From UBA1046 sp964624395 (GTDB lineage: Bacteria > Bacillota > Clostridia > Saccharofermentanales > DTU023), in NCBI GenBank assembly GCA_964624395.1, contig CAZUWY010000015.1, forward strand, positions 1 through 34,049: a stretch of 34,049 nucleotides of DNA, written 5' to 3'. Shown piece after piece: positions 15,666 to 24,399 of this stretch (position 1 is the stretch's first letter; each line of letters begins with the position of its first letter). The notes under the pieces are model-generated. The model was given only the letters and a program-made list of their open reading frames with translations. It was not told the DNA's origin and did not search any database. A program made the translations under genes and the position numbers.

Positions 15666-16340
15666 ATGAAAAAGAGCGCTTTTATCTATATTTTCAAGCT
15701 GATTGGCCAGCGTTTTTTGGGACTTGTTTTATATCTGATTGGATCGTCGGCTGTTATTGAAAGGCGATCTTTAATTTATTTTGCCAATTACTTTTTAATG
15801 GCCCTTGTATCCGCCCTGATTATCTATCGGTCGAATCCAGAGATTTTGGCCGCAAGAAATAAAATAAATACCGATTCTCCCCTCTGGGATAAGCTGCTCC
15901 TAGGAATATACTGGCTCTTAAGCTTTTTTGTCATCTATCTCTTGGCAGGTATAGAGGCTAAAAAAGCAGCAGCTATTGGGATTAAGTTTTGGATCGGCAT
16001 GGGCCTTCAATTAATTGCCGCAGCTATCTCTCTTATGGCCATGCTGGAAAACAGCTTTCTGGAAACTACGGCCCGCATCCAGACTGATCGCAATCAGACA
16101 GTTTGTAAAACAGGGGTATACAGTATTATCCGCCACCCAACTTATGCCGCAGTGCTGATCTGGTGTGCATCTATCATCCTTATTTTTGAGACTACTTTCA
16201 CAAGGCTGACTTCTTTGCTGATAGCCTTGATTATTCTTGTTCGAACCTACTTAGAGGACAAAATGCTAATCAGGCAACTTGCTGGTTATAAAGAATATAC
16301 CAGCGAGGTCAGATACAAGATTATCCCTTTTATCTGGTGA
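15666..16340 (+). CDS. Isoprenylcysteine carboxyl methyltransferase-family membrane protein
   Basis: A 224-aa membrane protein with about five hydrophobic segments. The C-terminal third carries the ICMT/PEMT-type SAM-binding pattern: KTGVYSIIRHPTYAAVL, then a long helix and RTYLEDKMLIRQLAGYKEYTSEVRYKIIPFIW, with the conserved RHPxY, the Glu after TYL, and Tyr pair. Bacterial members are thought to methylate small or lipid substrates; the substrate is not predictable. Start ATG 15666 follows AAGG at short distance. It stands alone behind the zinc-ribbon remnant. Confidence 0.85.
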   Translation: MKKSAFIYIFKLIGQRFLGLVLYLIGSSAVIERRSLIYFANYFLMALVSALIIYRSNPEILAARNKINTDSPLWDKLLLGIYWLLSFFVIYLLAGIEAKKAAAIGIKFWIGMGLQLIAAAISLMAMLENSFLETTARIQTDRNQTVCKTGVYSIIRHPTYAAVLIWCASIILIFETTFTRLTSLLIALIILVRTYLEDKMLIRQLAGYKEYTSEVRYKIIPFIW

Positions 16341-16740
16341 GAGCTGATTTTAATGAAGCAAGTATATTTTCATACGCTTTTTAAAGCAATTGATTCTTTA
16401 GTGGATTTTATGAATACGGCATTATCTGAAAAGGAAATAAATACTTGAATCTATCAACGTCTTTACCATTTAGCTTTGAATTAGATTCACTAGAAAAATA
16501 TAGAAGGTATAAATTATGCCAAGTCATTTTTTCTGATTTCGCAGTTTATTAGAATCTTCATCAAAGCTTTTCCAAGCTTCAACCTGATCAAAATTTATAT
16601 AAGTGTTATGCAGTCAGAAATATGCAAAATGAGCATAAGCTAGAAAGATTGCTTACTATCATCAGCTGCACTGTCTCTGCTTTATGGGCTATATTCTATA
16701 AATCCGCTGCAATTAAGGCTTTCTTTCTCAAATTCTTTTT
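16341..16740. other. AT-rich intergenic region, nothing convincing
   Basis: About 400 bases before the next promoter. A 32-codon frame at 16353-16451 begins ten bases after the methyltransferase stop and reads like a protein C-terminus (LFKAIDSLVDFMNTALSEKE). It could be a transposase tail, but I cannot assign it. No RNA gene or clear repeat seen. Confidence 0.4.
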
Positions 16741-16769
16741 TTGTCAATGAAATTTGAGAGGTGTATAAT
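16741..16769 (+). promoter_or_regulatory. Promoter of the substrate-binding lipoprotein gene
   Basis: TTGTCA (16741-16746), 17-nt spacer, perfect TATAAT (16764-16769). One of the best promoters in the window. Confidence 0.85.
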
Positions 16770-16772
16770 ACT

Positions 16773-16790
16773 TTATGACATATGTCATAA
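16773..16790. promoter_or_regulatory. 18-bp perfect palindromic operator
   Basis: TTATGACATATGTCATAA is a perfect palindrome covering the predicted transcription start (about 16776), four bases after the -10 box. A dimeric repressor bound here would block initiation. No local regulator is an obvious match. Confidence 0.75.
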
Positions 16791-16808
16791 ACTAAGAGAG
16801 GTAACAAA

Positions 16809-17978
16809 ATGAAAAAGAGTATTTACCTTCTTGCTTTGGTATTGATCCTTAGCACAACCCTATTGGCTTGTAGTGAGAAAAAATCAGAAGTCGTACCTGA
16901 AGAGGTAGAGAAAACTGAAGAGGCAGAGAAATCTGAAAATGGAGTGTTAAAAATCGGGGTTTTAATCCCCCTAACCGGATCGGAAGCATATTATGGCAAA
17001 GATATGCAAAACTCATATACGCTGGCTATTGATGAAATAAATGAAAAAGGCGGAGTGCTTGGATATACTTTAGAAATAGCGCCGGAAGATGATGCCTGTG
17101 ACGCAAGTCAAGCAGCAATAGCCGCCTCTAGAATTGTTTCAGGAAACCCAGACTTTGTGACCGGGGGTTATTGTGGCACAGCAACAATGGCAGCAATGCA
17201 ACAATTCCATGATGCTGGACTAATTTTTCTAATATCGTGTTCAAACACAACAAATATTACTGATCTTAACCAGAAACAATCGTTCATGATAAATAGTCCG
17301 GGGACGCATGCTGTTCAAACATTGGGAAAACTTGCAAAAAGCCTGGATGTTAAAAGAGTGGCAACGATTCATCAAGGCGATGAATATACCAAGAATGTGT
17401 CAGATATAACAATCCGCGAACTGCCAAAAGATGGATTTGAGATTGTGGCTGTTGAAGTTATGGAAAAGGGCGCAGCAGATGTGTCAGCCATTGTAACAGC
17501 AATACGAAACTCAGATGCAGAGCTTATTTATTGGTGTGGCTACCACGCTGATGGATCAAATGTAATTAAACAACTTCGTCAAGGCGGCTACGATGGAATT
17601 ATCGTTTGCGGCGATGGATCAGCTTCACCTGAATTGATAGATGCTACGGGAGAAGCAGGGGAAGGCGTCTATATAACATCACCTCCATTTGTTGAATTTG
17701 CAGAAGGAGGGGATGAGTATATTGAGACATATGAAAAGAAATTTGGTATGGAGCCTGGAACTTATTCAACACTATGCTATGACACTATTTATTTGCTAAA
17801 AAGTGCAATTGAAAAAGCAGGAAGCATAGAATATGATGCTGTGCTTTCAGCGCTAAAAAATATTGAATACAAAGGGCTATCTGGACTGATAAAATTTGCC
17901 GATAATCGTGAGTTAATTGAATCAAATTTTATAATTCTAAAAATAGAGGAAGGTAAATTTGTGCTGGTTGAGCCTTAA
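16809..17978 (+). CDS. ABC-type branched-chain amino acid-like substrate-binding lipoprotein
   Basis: A 389-aa extracytoplasmic binding protein of the Peripla_BP_6 (LivK-like) class. A lipoprotein signal peptide ends in LLAC with lipid-attached Cys21. An acidic linker follows (to about residue 45), then KIGVLIPLTGSEAYYGKDMQ, AIDEINEKGG, and the two-lobed fold through NIEYKGLSGLIKFADN. GAGAGG precedes the ATG. No livH/M/G/F permease or ATPase genes are nearby, so it either works with a remote transporter or is a sensor. Codons lean to A/T endings more than in neighbouring genes (by eye), which hints at a separate history. Confidence 0.9.
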   Translation: MKKSIYLLALVLILSTTLLACSEKKSEVVPEEVEKTEEAEKSENGVLKIGVLIPLTGSEAYYGKDMQNSYTLAIDEINEKGGVLGYTLEIAPEDDACDASQAAIAASRIVSGNPDFVTGGYCGTATMAAMQQFHDAGLIFLISCSNTTNITDLNQKQSFMINSPGTHAVQTLGKLAKSLDVKRVATIHQGDEYTKNVSDITIRELPKDGFEIVAVEVMEKGAADVSAIVTAIRNSDAELIYWCGYHADGSNVIKQLRQGGYDGIIVCGDGSASPELIDATGEAGEGVYITSPPFVEFAEGGDEYIETYEKKFGMEPGTYSTLCYDTIYLLKSAIEKAGSIEYDAVLSALKNIEYKGLSGLIKFADNRELIESNFIILKIEEGKFVLVEP

Positions 17979-18037
17979 GCTGTATTGCTCAAATTCTACT
18001 TTTTAAGATCAACTGCTAATACCAATTGATTTATTTC

Positions 18038-18096
18038 AAAATTGCTTGCAGATCGGCAAAGATTTTTCAATAACTCTGCCAGTCTGCAGCAATTTT
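18038..18096. terminator. Large stem-loop between convergent genes
   Basis: AAAATTGCTTGCAGA (18038-18052) pairs with TCTGCAGCAATTTT (18083-18096), one bulged base, with GGCA/TGCC pairing inside the loop. It lies between the binding-protein gene and the convergent DUF3048 gene, and has A- and T-rich flanks, so it may terminate both. Confidence 0.6.
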
Positions 18097-18193
18097 CAAT
18101 TTCCGCTCAAGATATCTTAGCGCGTAACTGGCCAAGGCAATACTAATAGTTTTGGCATAAGTTATTAATTTTTGGGCGAGTCAAATATCTTGC

Positions 18194-19300
18194 TTAATTG
18201 CTGTAATTTACAGTTGCCAGTGCTCTGTCATCCACAACAACTATCCAGATCAGGCCGGGGTTAAAAACTAATTCCTCCCCCTCCAGATAATATCTGATCG
18301 GGTCTTGATGAGACTTTTTCTCCCAGCTGATGGTGAATTGTTGCCCACCGGTAAGATACACTGCTTCGGCAGTATCCAGCCAGTCAATTTTGTTGTGCAC
18401 ACCGTTGGGCATGAGATCGTGAGGGCGATGCAAAATGATTATATTAGAAATCTCCAGTGCTTTTTCACTTTGCTCATCAACTAATAATTCTTCATCATTG
18501 TATTTATAATATATTTTCTTTTCCGCATCGTATCTGAAAGACTCCTTGAGTTTAGAGAAGCTGTATTCGACTTTGTTTACGGCCGCACCATTAGGAGGTA
18601 GTTGAAAATCATTGTAAATATATAGACCTTCTACTTCAGTTTCAGGCTGAATCTGCTCAAAGATTTTTTCTGCCCGGGCATAAGCTTTTTCCAGTGTAAT
18701 ATAAAGATTATGCGGCGATTTGCGGTGGGAGCTTCTGTAATAGGTGCTGTAATGGCCTTTTAGGGCATCGATACTCTTGATCATATCTCCTACCGGGCTT
18801 TCGGCAATAATATGGAAATTTCCGGCATGAGAGTAAAAGGCCTGATGCTGAGCGGCCAGTTCTAAAAAAGCCGGCCTAGCACTTCTAACGGGTCCAACAA
18901 TTCCCTCAGTTTCATCTGTCAGCAGTAAAAGCCTTGTCGTGCGTCCCTCGGTCATCAGCTGGTAGATTATTTTTGCTTTGTCGAGGCCGGACTGCGGTCT
19001 GGCAGCGGCAACATTATTGATCATAAAAGCAAAGGGATAGCGGTCAGGAAATAGAAGGCTGCTGTCTGCCGGTGGGAATTTAACTTCCTCCTCCAAATCT
19101 ATTGCCTCAGTCCCTTCACTCTCTAAAGAAGTATCTCCAGAGGTCTTGTTACTGTCCGCTTCAGTTTCATTACTGCTATCTATCACCTCTTTTGTCTCAG
19201 AAGCCGTGCTGTCAGAGCTATCTTCTTTTGAGCAGGCAGCAGTAAACAAAAAAGAAAGAACTATCAGGAATGCAATTGCGCTTAAATATTTTCTTTTCAT
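18194..19300 (-). CDS. DUF3048 (YerB-type) lipoprotein
   Basis: A 368-aa surface lipoprotein. The signal peptide ends in TAAC (Cys23) and is followed by a low-complexity Ser/Thr/Glu/Asp linker to about residue 75. The DUF3048 core follows: PFAFMINNVAAARPQSGLDK, AKIIYQLMTEGRTTRLL, VGPVRSARPAFLELAA, FYSHAGN. The C-terminal domain ends in GLIWIVVVDDRA. Molecular function is not established for the family. I place the start at ATG 19300. No SD precedes it; instead TGATATAAT ends six bases upstream, suggesting a leaderless transcript. Confidence 0.9.
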   Translation of the reverse strand: MKRKYLSAIAFLIVLSFLFTAACSKEDSSDSTASETKEVIDSSNETEADSNKTSGDTSLESEGTEAIDLEEEVKFPPADSSLLFPDRYPFAFMINNVAAARPQSGLDKAKIIYQLMTEGRTTRLLLLTDETEGIVGPVRSARPAFLELAAQHQAFYSHAGNFHIIAESPVGDMIKSIDALKGHYSTYYRSSHRKSPHNLYITLEKAYARAEKIFEQIQPETEVEGLYIYNDFQLPPNGAAVNKVEYSFSKLKESFRYDAEKKIYYKYNDEELLVDEQSEKALEISNIIILHRPHDLMPNGVHNKIDWLDTAEAVYLTGGQQFTISWEKKSHQDPIRYYLEGEELVFNPGLIWIVVVDDRALATVNYSN

Positions 19301-19306
19301 AGGCAA

Positions 19307-19315
19307 ATTATATCA
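19307..19315 (-). promoter_or_regulatory. Extended -10 of a leaderless promoter (DUF3048 gene)
   Basis: On the minus strand TGATATAAT (19315-19307) is followed by six bases and ATG 19300. No -35 match and no SD are seen, so transcription would start at or next to the start codon. Confidence 0.6.
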
Positions 19316-19381
19316 TCATGGAGATTAGTATGGCTCGGTCTATTCTGTGTTAGGATAAAAAAGTCAGCAATATCGATGATT

Positions 19382-19403
19382 CAATTACTACTATGCGAGG
19401 AGA
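19382..19403 (+). repeat. 22-nt leader repeat, copy 2
   Basis: Matches 81-102 at 21 of 22 positions and, like that copy, ends in the SD (GAGGAG) of the following gene. Confidence 0.7.
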
Positions 19404-19406
19404 ATA

Positions 19407-20291
19407 ATGATGATTAAAGAAGGCTATATGCCCTTTAAAGCGGGCAAGACCTATTATCGGATTGTTGGAGATTTGGCCAGCAAAAAGGCACCGCTGGTGC
19501 TTTTGCACGGCGGACCCGGATCAGGACATAACTATTTTGAAGTTTTAGATCCACTGGCTGAAAGAGATGGCAGAGCTCTGGTGATGTATGATCAGATTGG
19601 CAGCGATAAATCCTATATCGCGGGGCATCCTGAGTATTTTAGAGCAGAGGTTTGGATTGAAGAATTAATCTCTCTCAGAGAGCATCTTAATCTTCAGGAG
19701 ATTCATCTTCTGGGCCAGTCCTGGGGAGGCATGATGGCTATCTGGTATGCCTGTGACTATAAGCCAGCTGGAATCAAATCCTATATCTTGTCCTCAACCT
19801 TGTCCTCAGCCAAGCTTTGGGAGCAAGAGCAGCACAGAAACATCTCCTATATGGAAGAGAAATACCGTGATGCTCTGCTGAATGCCTTAAAGGAGGACAG
19901 CTATGATGATCCTCTTTATCTGGAGGCCCTGGATGTCTTTATGGAAAGGCATTGCTTTCCCCGCCTAGATGAAAATTCACCCGAATGCCTGATAAGGCCT
20001 AAGGTATCTGGAGCTGAATCATATCAGATCGGCTGGGGCAGGAATGAATTCACTCCTTCGGGCAGTTTGAGTTCGTATGAATTTACTGACCGCTTAGCTG
20101 AGATCAAGGAGCCGGCCCTGGTAATCAGCGGGCAAAGGGATCTTTCTACGCCTTTTATTGCGAAAACAATGTATGATAATCTGCCCCAGGGTAAATGGGA
20201 ATTATTCCAATACAGCAGGCATGCTCCCTTTATCGAAGAGACAGAAAAATACCTTCAGGTTTTACAGGACTGGTTAAATCAGCACGATTAA
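19407..20291 (+). CDS. Alpha/beta hydrolase, proline iminopeptidase-like
   Basis: A 294-aa hydrolase of the prolyl aminopeptidase family (S33), which removes N-terminal proline from peptides. The oxyanion-hole motif is HGGPGSGHNYF (34-44), and the nucleophile elbow GQSWGG has Ser105. The acid is probably in SGQRDLSTP and the catalytic His in SRHAPFIEE near the C-terminus. The HGGPGSG plus GQSWGG combination is typical of proline iminopeptidases. It starts ATG-ATG; the second ATG (19410) has the better distance from GAGGAG. Its 3' end overlaps the convergent gene by four bases. Confidence 0.88.
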   Translation: MMIKEGYMPFKAGKTYYRIVGDLASKKAPLVLLHGGPGSGHNYFEVLDPLAERDGRALVMYDQIGSDKSYIAGHPEYFRAEVWIEELISLREHLNLQEIHLLGQSWGGMMAIWYACDYKPAGIKSYILSSTLSSAKLWEQEQHRNISYMEEKYRDALLNALKEDSYDDPLYLEALDVFMERHCFPRLDENSPECLIRPKVSGAESYQIGWGRNEFTPSGSLSSYEFTDRLAEIKEPALVISGQRDLSTPFIAKTMYDNLPQGKWELFQYSRHAPFIEETEKYLQVLQDWLNQHD

Positions 20292-21436
20292 TTATTGCCG
20301 GTCAAAGGTATCAGGGTGTCTTTAGGCCTGCCAAAGTGCTGGCAGTGATTGAGATAGGCAGCATATGCCACTGCAGCGGTGGGCTCGACATTAAAATTTT
20401 CTTCTTGCAGAGCTTTTCTGGCGGCCAGAATCTCCTTTTCCGTTACAACAGCAAAGCGGATAGGATAGCTGGCGGCAAGCTTTAATATCTCCTTGCCCCT
20501 TGGCGGCTTGGCGATTGCAATGCCAGAAGCTATGGTATCCTTTGCTTTGAGTGGCCGGATTTCTTTTAGATCAGCTTGAAAAGCCCGAAAGATCGGAGCT
20601 ATATTTTTGCTTTGAACAGCTGTTATCTGGGGAAATCTATCTATCAGGCCGGAGGCGAGCAATACCTCTAACCCTTGCACAATGCCCAGAAATAAAGAAC
20701 CATTGCCAAGAGGGATGAAAATATGCCCGGGTATTCTCAACAGTTCCTCATAGATTTCATAAACTAAAGTTCTAACTCCCAGAAAAAAGAGCGGGTTATA
20801 AACATGGCTGGCATAAATAACTCTTTTTTCTCCGGCAGGATCAAAAAAAGTCTGCAATCTCTTTATGGCTTCTTCTGTACTGCGGTTACGAGCTCCCTGT
20901 ACCAGCCGGACTGTTGCTTTTTTATCCTTTATTTTCATTATCTTTTCAGAACTGGTCTTAGCCGGCAGATAGATCTCACAGGGGATATCTGCACTGGCGG
21001 CATAGGAGGCAACACTCAGGCCGGCATTGCCGCTGCTGTCTTGTACGATCAAATCAGCGCTGGCAAGTTTGGCCCAGGCAGCCAGCAACAAAGCGCCTCT
21101 GTCCTTGAAGGAGCCATTGGGGAGCAAGGATTCATCTTTAAACAGCAAATCGTCACTTAAGGCTCTTGTTCTTGTCTTTTTTTCATCCTGGGATAAAGCC
21201 TGCAAAAGATCGGCAGGGAGGGGCAAAAAGGAGGCAAATCTGGCCAGACCGGGTAAAGAATAATCGATTAGACTGAGAGCAAATCTGTCCGTTCTCATTT
21301 GCCTGGAAGCGATGTCTGACTTATCCTGTGGAAATGAATTTTCTTTATACTGCCAAAGCCCTCCGCAAGGGCAGGAGAAGCCTGAAGTTTCTGCCGGAAC
21401 AATTTTTTGGCAAGCGCTGCAAATAAACTCAATCAT
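20288..21436 (-). CDS. Threonine synthase-like PLP enzyme
   Basis: A 382-aa fold-type II PLP enzyme resembling threonine synthase, which converts O-phosphohomoserine to threonine. It begins with a small zinc-finger-like segment (Cys6, Cys9, Cys22, Cys24) as in class-I-like threonine synthases. Lys111 in PNGSFKDRGA is the Schiff base, SSGNAGLSVASYAA binds substrate, and PLGNGSLFLG is the phosphate loop. The end LIPLTGNN is typical. No hom or thrB gene is adjacent, so a related lyase role is possible. I choose ATG 21436 over ATG 21442, because an extended -10 (TGTTAAAAT) ends six bases before 21436 and would overrun the first. Confidence 0.82.
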   Translation of the reverse strand: MIEFICSACQKIVPAETSGFSCPCGGLWQYKENSFPQDKSDIASRQMRTDRFALSLIDYSLPGLARFASFLPLPADLLQALSQDEKKTRTRALSDDLLFKDESLLPNGSFKDRGALLLAAWAKLASADLIVQDSSGNAGLSVASYAASADIPCEIYLPAKTSSEKIMKIKDKKATVRLVQGARNRSTEEAIKRLQTFFDPAGEKRVIYASHVYNPLFFLGVRTLVYEIYEELLRIPGHIFIPLGNGSLFLGIVQGLEVLLASGLIDRFPQITAVQSKNIAPIFRAFQADLKEIRPLKAKDTIASGIAIAKPPRGKEILKLAASYPIRFAVVTEKEILAARKALQEENFNVEPTAAVAYAAYLNHCQHFGRPKDTLIPLTGNN

Positions 21437-21442
21437 GGTCAT

Positions 21443-21451
21443 ATTTTAACA
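21443..21451 (-). promoter_or_regulatory. Extended -10 of a leaderless promoter (threonine synthase-like gene)
   Basis: Minus strand TGTTAAAAT (21451-21443), six bases, then ATG 21436. No SD. It shares the 70-bp divergent region with the mnmA promoter. Confidence 0.55.
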
Positions 21452-21491
21452 GGCAAAGTCAAAACAGTCTGTCTGATTTGATTTATAAATA

Positions 21492-21500
21492 TGTTATTCT
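21492..21500 (+). promoter_or_regulatory. Extended -10 of a leaderless promoter (mnmA)
   Basis: TGTTATTCT (21492-21500), six bases, then ATG 21507. GAGG is only two bases from the ATG, too close for normal SD pairing. Confidence 0.5.
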
Positions 21501-21506
21501 GAGGGC

Positions 21507-22595
21507 ATGAAATCCGTATTGATTGCCATGAGCGGTGGTGTTGATTCCAGTGCGGCTGCAGCGCTTCTAAAGCAGCAGTCTTATGCCTGTTTTGCAGTCT
21601 TGTTTATCATGCACGGCAATGAAGATCAACAAGCTGCCAGAGCTGCTTGCCAGCTGCTGGAGATCCCGCTTGAGATTATTGATGTCAAGGAGAGATTTAA
21701 TGCTTGTATCGTCAAGGATTTCATTGACGTTTACCAGCAGGGTAAAACACCTAATCCATGCGTGCGCTGCAACCATGAGATAAAATTTTCGCTCATGAGC
21801 GAGCTTGCCGAAGAAAAAGGTATTCGCTATCTGGCCAGTGGACATTATGCCAGGATCAACTATGCCGGCCAAGATCCGCCCCTGTCTCAGGTAGATGAGA
21901 CTAAATCAGACGAGATAAAGTCAAAGTACCTGGCGGCAGGCAGGAATTTACTCTTAAAGGCTTTAGATGAAAACAAAGATCAAAGCTATATGCTTTATCG
22001 GCTGACCCAGGAGCAGCTGGCGAGACTTTTGCTGCCCTTGGGGGAATTAAGCAAGGATCAAGCCCGCAAAATTGCCGCAAAATATCTACCAGATGCAGCT
22101 GGTAAACCGGAAAGTCAAGATCTTTGCTTTGTCCCGGATGGAGATTACGGAGCTTTTATCGAGCGGGAGATTGGCCTTGCTAAGCCCGGCTCAATTGTTA
22201 ACAAAGCAGGCGAGTACCTGGGACAACATAGGGGGCTGATACATTATACCGTCGGTCAGCGCAAAGGTCTTGGTGTTGCTTTGGGTGAGCCTCACTTTGT
22301 AATTGCTAAAGATGCCCTTAGAAATGAGATCATTTTAGGCAGCAAGGAGGATCTCTTTGGCAGCGAGGTTTTGCTGGAGGGTATAAATTTGATTGCCGTC
22401 AGTGCAATAAAAGAGCCCTTGGCAGTTGATGTTAAGACCCGTTACAGAGCAAAGGCTGCCTCGGCCCTGATCCAGCAAATATCTCCTGAGAGTATCGAGC
22501 TGAAATTTTTGCAAAAAGAAAAACTGCCAGCACCCGGTCAGTCCGTGGTTTTCTACCAGGATGATCTTGTTATCGGAGGCGGCATTGCCAGATAA
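21507..22595 (+). CDS. mnmA: tRNA-specific 2-thiouridylase
   Basis: Adds sulfur to U34 of Lys, Glu and Gln tRNAs using ATP and a persulfide donor. 362 aa, full length. The PP-loop AMSGGVDSS lies at residues 8-15, the cysteine motif TPNPCVRCN at 81-89 (Cys85, Cys88), GHYARI follows, and the second conserved cysteine is in ESQDLCFV. YTVGQRKGLGVA precedes the C-terminal beta-barrel. A short acidic insert (about residues 130-145) follows GHYARI. No sulfurtransferase or cysteine desulfurase is adjacent. Confidence 0.95.
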   Translation: MKSVLIAMSGGVDSSAAAALLKQQSYACFAVLFIMHGNEDQQAARAACQLLEIPLEIIDVKERFNACIVKDFIDVYQQGKTPNPCVRCNHEIKFSLMSELAEEKGIRYLASGHYARINYAGQDPPLSQVDETKSDEIKSKYLAAGRNLLLKALDENKDQSYMLYRLTQEQLARLLLPLGELSKDQARKIAAKYLPDAAGKPESQDLCFVPDGDYGAFIEREIGLAKPGSIVNKAGEYLGQHRGLIHYTVGQRKGLGVALGEPHFVIAKDALRNEIILGSKEDLFGSEVLLEGINLIAVSAIKEPLAVDVKTRYRAKAASALIQQISPESIELKFLQKEKLPAPGQSVVFYQDDLVIGGGIAR

Positions 22596-22653
22596 ATAAA
22601 TAGATTTGCCCTGCCTTATTAAATTAAAAATCTAAGCTCAAGGGGTGAAAGAG

Positions 22654-24279
22654 ATGAAAATTACATTTTACGGTGCCACAGAAGACGTCACCGGTTCCAA
22701 TTTTTTGGTCACAACAGAAAATGAAGAAAGTTTTTTAATCGACTGCGGCATGTATCAAGGCAGTTCAAGTGAAGAGGCTAAAAACCGTCTGCCCTTCCCC
22801 TTTGATATTGCAGAGCTCGACTTTTTAATCTTAACTCATGCTCATCTCGATCATTGCGGCCGCATACCTAAACTGGTGAAAGAGGGTTTTTCCAAGCCTA
22901 TCTATTGTACTCAGGCCACCCGTGATCTGAGCGATATAATTTTGCAGGACTCAGCCCAGATCCAGCATTTTGACATCCTCTGGGAGAACAAGAAAAGAGA
23001 AAGAGCGGGCGAGGAGCTGTTAGAAGCCCTTTATGATGCTGACGATGTGGCCAGCGCCATGAGGCTGTTTGAACCATACTATTATGAAGAGATAGTGGAG
23101 CTTACGCCTAATATCAAGATGAGGCTGCAAGATGCCGGACATATACTGGGAGCTGCTATTGTTGAACTGTGGATAACCGAAAAGGATAATGTGACCAAAA
23201 TTGTTTTCAGCGGTGATTTAGGCATGCCTAATCATTCTTTGATCAAAAACCCCACTTTGATTGAAAGCGCCGATCTTTTGGTCTTAGAATCAACCTACGG
23301 AAATACCGTCCATCCAGAGCACAAGGATTCGCTGGAGCATCTCATGCAGGCCATCAACAAGACGACTGCAAGAGGGGGTACAGTTATTATCCCCAGTTTT
23401 GCCATCGGCAGGACCCAAGAGCTGCTCTATGAAATGAATAAGTATTTTGAGTATGGCGGCCATAAATTTTCAGGGCATATCCCCATTTATGTCGACAGCC
23501 CAATGGCGATCAAAGCTACTTCCGTCTTCATGAAGCATGCCGATCTTTTAAACGCTGAGGCCCAGGCCCTGATCAAGAACGGTGATAATATCTTTAAGTT
23601 CCCCAATTTAACCTATATTCAGTCCTTAGATGAATCCAAGGCCTTAAATCACGATAAAACACCCAAAGTCATTATCTCCGCCAGCGGCATGTGCACCGGC
23701 GGAAGGGTTAGGCATCATCTTAAATACAATATCTGGGACCCTCTGTCCTCGGTTATTTTTGTCGGCTATCAGGCCCAGGGCACTTTGGGCCGGATCATAC
23801 TGGATCAAAAGGAGCAGAAAGTAAAAATCGCCGGAGCTTGGCTGGATATTAGAGCTTCCATCTGGAATATGCCTGGCTTTTCAGCCCATGCTGACAGACC
23901 GACCTTGATGGGCTGGCTAGAAGCCTTTAGCCGCAAACCGCAAAAAATCATTCTTGTTCACGGCGAACTGGAGGAAATGCGGCCGCTAAAAGAAAAGATC
24001 GAAAAGGAGCTCGGCATAGATGTCTTGCTGCCCAAAAACGGCGATCAGTTCAGCTATGCTGGAGAAGTTCACAGATATAACCCTGCAGCAATAATACCTG
24101 CCCCGGGTATATCTGAGCTCGGACAGCTGTTGGATGAGGTTGGCCGCATAGTTGGCGCCTGGGAAGATCAGGGCCATGATCTGACAGAATTGTCGACTGA
24201 ACAAAGGACAGAGATGAAAAATACTCTCCAGCTAATCAAGAAAAATATGCTCGACCTCAATATGATCACCGGCAAGTAA
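22654..24279 (+). CDS. MBL-fold beta-CASP RNase-like protein
   Basis: A 541-aa metallo-beta-lactamase-fold protein with a beta-CASP insertion, related to the CPSF-73/Ysh1 group of RNA nucleases. Motif 2 is THAHLDHCGR for two zinc ions, followed by ILGAAIVEL and FSGDLG. Further marks are ESTYGN, VDSPMAIKAT within beta-CASP, SASGMCTGGR, and FSAHAD with VHGE near the end. It probably cleaves RNA in the cytoplasm. The last 70 residues form an extra mainly helical tail. I use ATG 22654, which has AGGGGTG at good distance; the GTG within that SD is unlikely. Confidence 0.92.
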   Translation: MKITFYGATEDVTGSNFLVTTENEESFLIDCGMYQGSSSEEAKNRLPFPFDIAELDFLILTHAHLDHCGRIPKLVKEGFSKPIYCTQATRDLSDIILQDSAQIQHFDILWENKKRERAGEELLEALYDADDVASAMRLFEPYYYEEIVELTPNIKMRLQDAGHILGAAIVELWITEKDNVTKIVFSGDLGMPNHSLIKNPTLIESADLLVLESTYGNTVHPEHKDSLEHLMQAINKTTARGGTVIIPSFAIGRTQELLYEMNKYFEYGGHKFSGHIPIYVDSPMAIKATSVFMKHADLLNAEAQALIKNGDNIFKFPNLTYIQSLDESKALNHDKTPKVIISASGMCTGGRVRHHLKYNIWDPLSSVIFVGYQAQGTLGRIILDQKEQKVKIAGAWLDIRASIWNMPGFSAHADRPTLMGWLEAFSRKPQKIILVHGELEEMRPLKEKIEKELGIDVLLPKNGDQFSYAGEVHRYNPAAIIPAPGISELGQLLDEVGRIVGAWEDQGHDLTELSTEQRTEMKNTLQLIKKNMLDLNMITGK

Positions 24280-24323
24280 AGCGCGATTAGTCTATAATTA
24301 TATTAATCATTGTGTTTTTGGAT

Positions 24324-24360
24324 CAGCAGTAAATCACCAGCTGCTGCAAACTCTTTTTTT
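24324..24360 (+). terminator. Possible terminator with alternative pairing
   Basis: CAGCAG (24324-24329) pairs with CTGCTG (24341-24346), and CTCTTTTTTT follows shortly. CTGCTG can also pair with the CAGCAGCAGCAG at 24366-24377, just before the SD of the next gene. Confidence 0.4.
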
Positions 24361-24399
24361 GATCTCAGCAGCAGCAGAGCATAATTAAGGAGTGATCTT

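Noticed and set aside
16353..16451. A 32-codon frame resembling a transposase C-terminus
   Set aside because: Too short to assign; no inverted repeats or other transposase pieces found around it.
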